A stretch of DNA of 64,000 nucleotides from Butyrivibrio fibrisolvens. GTDB taxonomy: Bacteria > Bacillota > Clostridia > Lachnospirales > Lachnospiraceae. A program made the position numbers and the translations under genes. The notes below the pieces were generated by a model. The model ran no database searches. It saw nothing but the letters and a program-made list of their open reading frames with translations, and was not told where the DNA came from. Positions 63,099 through 64,000 of the stretch are shown in pieces. The stretch lies in the NCBI RefSeq assembly GCF_037113525.1, contig NZ_CP146963.1:4154001-4218000 (forward strand). The letters are read 5' to 3'. The stretch's first letter is position 1; each line of letters starts with the position of its first letter.

Positions 63099-64000
63099 TC
63101 AAAAGCCCTCGTAAATAAATTCAGCCGCGCTATATCCGGGGCCATATTCTCCAAGGAGTATAACATACATGATAAGTGCAATCCAAATAGCCCAGCGAAG
63201 GACAATAGGCTTTGAAGCTATAAGCTGTCTTACGCTCTTTGGTCCTGCGTATTCTCTGTCCTCTTCTGCCTTTAGATCCATTCTGTACTGAAGAACTGAC
63301 ACGACTATCAGTACTGCTATAGATACGAATGCAACTGTCATCTCTATAAAATCAAGTCCCAGGTCGAATATATGACCATTAAAAAGTTCTGCAATATTAA
63401 AGGTGCTTACGCCTGCTGCAAGAAGCTTTAAGGCATGGCCTGTTGAGTCTGCCCTGAAGAATACGAATCCAATATTTACAAGGAAAAATGTTCTTACAAC
63501 TCTGAATGCATTTGCAGCCTTACCTTCCATATTTATATGGAGCTTATCTTTAAAAAGCCAGGTAAAGAAAGGAAGGGTTGCTTCTCCAATAACTATATAA
63601 GCCCAGTGAAGTATACCTGAACCTATTACATATTTAAGATCTCCGCCATGCCAAAGGCCGACAGCTGTCCAGAGGATCAGCATTGCAAGCCAGGTATTAA
63701 GCTGCTTGCCAAGTTTTTTGCCAAACTTCTTTTTAAAGGACTTGGCCTGATTCATGAAGAACTTGGTTCTAAGGAGAGGATAAAAGAGGTTGTCCTTCAT
63801 CCAGATTCCAAGAGTTGCATGCCAGCGTCTCCAGTACTCGGAAATATTCTTTGCAAGGAATGGAGTCCTGAAGTTTTCAGGCATTACAAGTCCAAAGGTT
63901 TCTGAAAGACCTATTACGATATCCATACAGCCTGAAAAGTTAGTATAGAGCTGAAAAGCAAAGCAGGCTGTTGCAAACCAGACATATACTCCTGTATAGC
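63099..64000 (-). CDS. MBOAT family membrane O-acyltransferase (partial, N-terminus beyond window)
   Basis: The frame is open from the right edge to the stop at 63099, about 300 codons, so the start lies outside the window. QLYTNFSGCMDIVIGLSETF, ISEYWRRWHATLGIWMKDNL and AVGLWHGGDLKYVIGSG match the MBOAT family; the WHG histidine is the catalytic residue. The remaining part has about six membrane segments. It pairs with the overlapping SGNH-like gene to O-acylate a surface polymer. It is not a duplicate of the MBOAT at 1-1303, being clearly different in sequence. Confidence 0.92.
   Translation of the reverse strand, partial: YTGVYVWFATACFAFQLYTNFSGCMDIVIGLSETFGLVMPENFRTPFLAKNISEYWRRWHATLGIWMKDNLFYPLLRTKFFMNQAKSFKKKFGKKLGKQLNTWLAMLILWTAVGLWHGGDLKYVIGSGILHWAYIVIGEATLPFFTWLFKDKLHINMEGKAANAFRVVRTFFLVNIGFVFFRADSTGHALKLLAAGVSTFNIAELFNGHIFDLGLDFIEMTVAFVSIAVLIVVSVLQYRMDLKAEEDREYAGPKSVRQLIASKPIVLRWAIWIALIMYVILLGEYGPGYSAAEFIYEGF

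Overview
The window reads as chromosome of an AT-rich, strictly anaerobic Gram-positive bacterium, most likely a Lachnospiraceae member of the Butyrivibrio/Pseudobutyrivibrio type. This is inferred from desulfoferrodoxin, two flavin reductase-rubredoxin fusions, strong AGGAGG-like ribosome binding sites, an IS66 element, and a large surface-glycan locus rich in GT2, GT4, GT8, GT11 and GT17 enzymes. No rRNA, tRNA or CRISPR array was seen. Almost all genes lie on the minus strand, so operons read right to left.

Region A (1-3.7 kb) is an accessory edge. It holds an MBOAT O-acyltransferase running off the left end, a 127-bp palindromic element, a truncated GT4 gene translationally coupled to a 59-codon ORF, and a RES-domain-like protein.

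Region B (3.7-18.2 kb) is a Wzx/Wzy-type polysaccharide cluster. The genes fnlA-fnlB-fnlC plus a WbuB-like GT4 should make and transfer N-acetyl-L-fucosamine. With them are a plus-strand Wzy-like polymerase, a GT39-like membrane transferase, a GT8, a GT2, a Wzx flippase and two membrane acyltransferases.

Region C (18.2-34.4 kb) is an accessory island of conflict-type genes. It carries a TIR-like effector split by a -1 frame change at an A AAA AAG heptamer. It also carries a primase-helicase-PLD gene of the TOTE type, cleanly interrupted by a 2,840-bp IS66 element with an 8-bp target duplication. An ATPase/TOPRIM-like gene pair, a RloA ATPase with an internally deleted rloB, and an AAA-ATPase fragment complete the set. 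Two nearly identical flavin reductase-rubredoxin genes lie in direct orientation on either side of a 9.5-kb part of the island. A YdjM-like membrane protein and desulfoferrodoxin close the region.

Region D (34.5-64 kb) is a second, larger glycan locus with a more balanced base composition. It encodes a polyprenyl-phosphate sugar transferase, a Wzx flippase, a Wzy-like polymerase and an MsbA/PglK-like ABC exporter. It also has two GT11 fucosyltransferases, several GT2s, a GT17, a DUF5672 protein, a TupA-like ATP-grasp protein and two radical SAM enzymes. A GalE-like epimerase, pseudaminic acid synthase with a GNAT acetyltransferase, two asparagine-synthetase-like amidotransferases and an SGNH/MBOAT O-acylation pair complete it. 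The probable product is a fucosylated, acylated and perhaps amidated surface glycan that may carry a nonulosonic acid. The most unusual features are in Region C.
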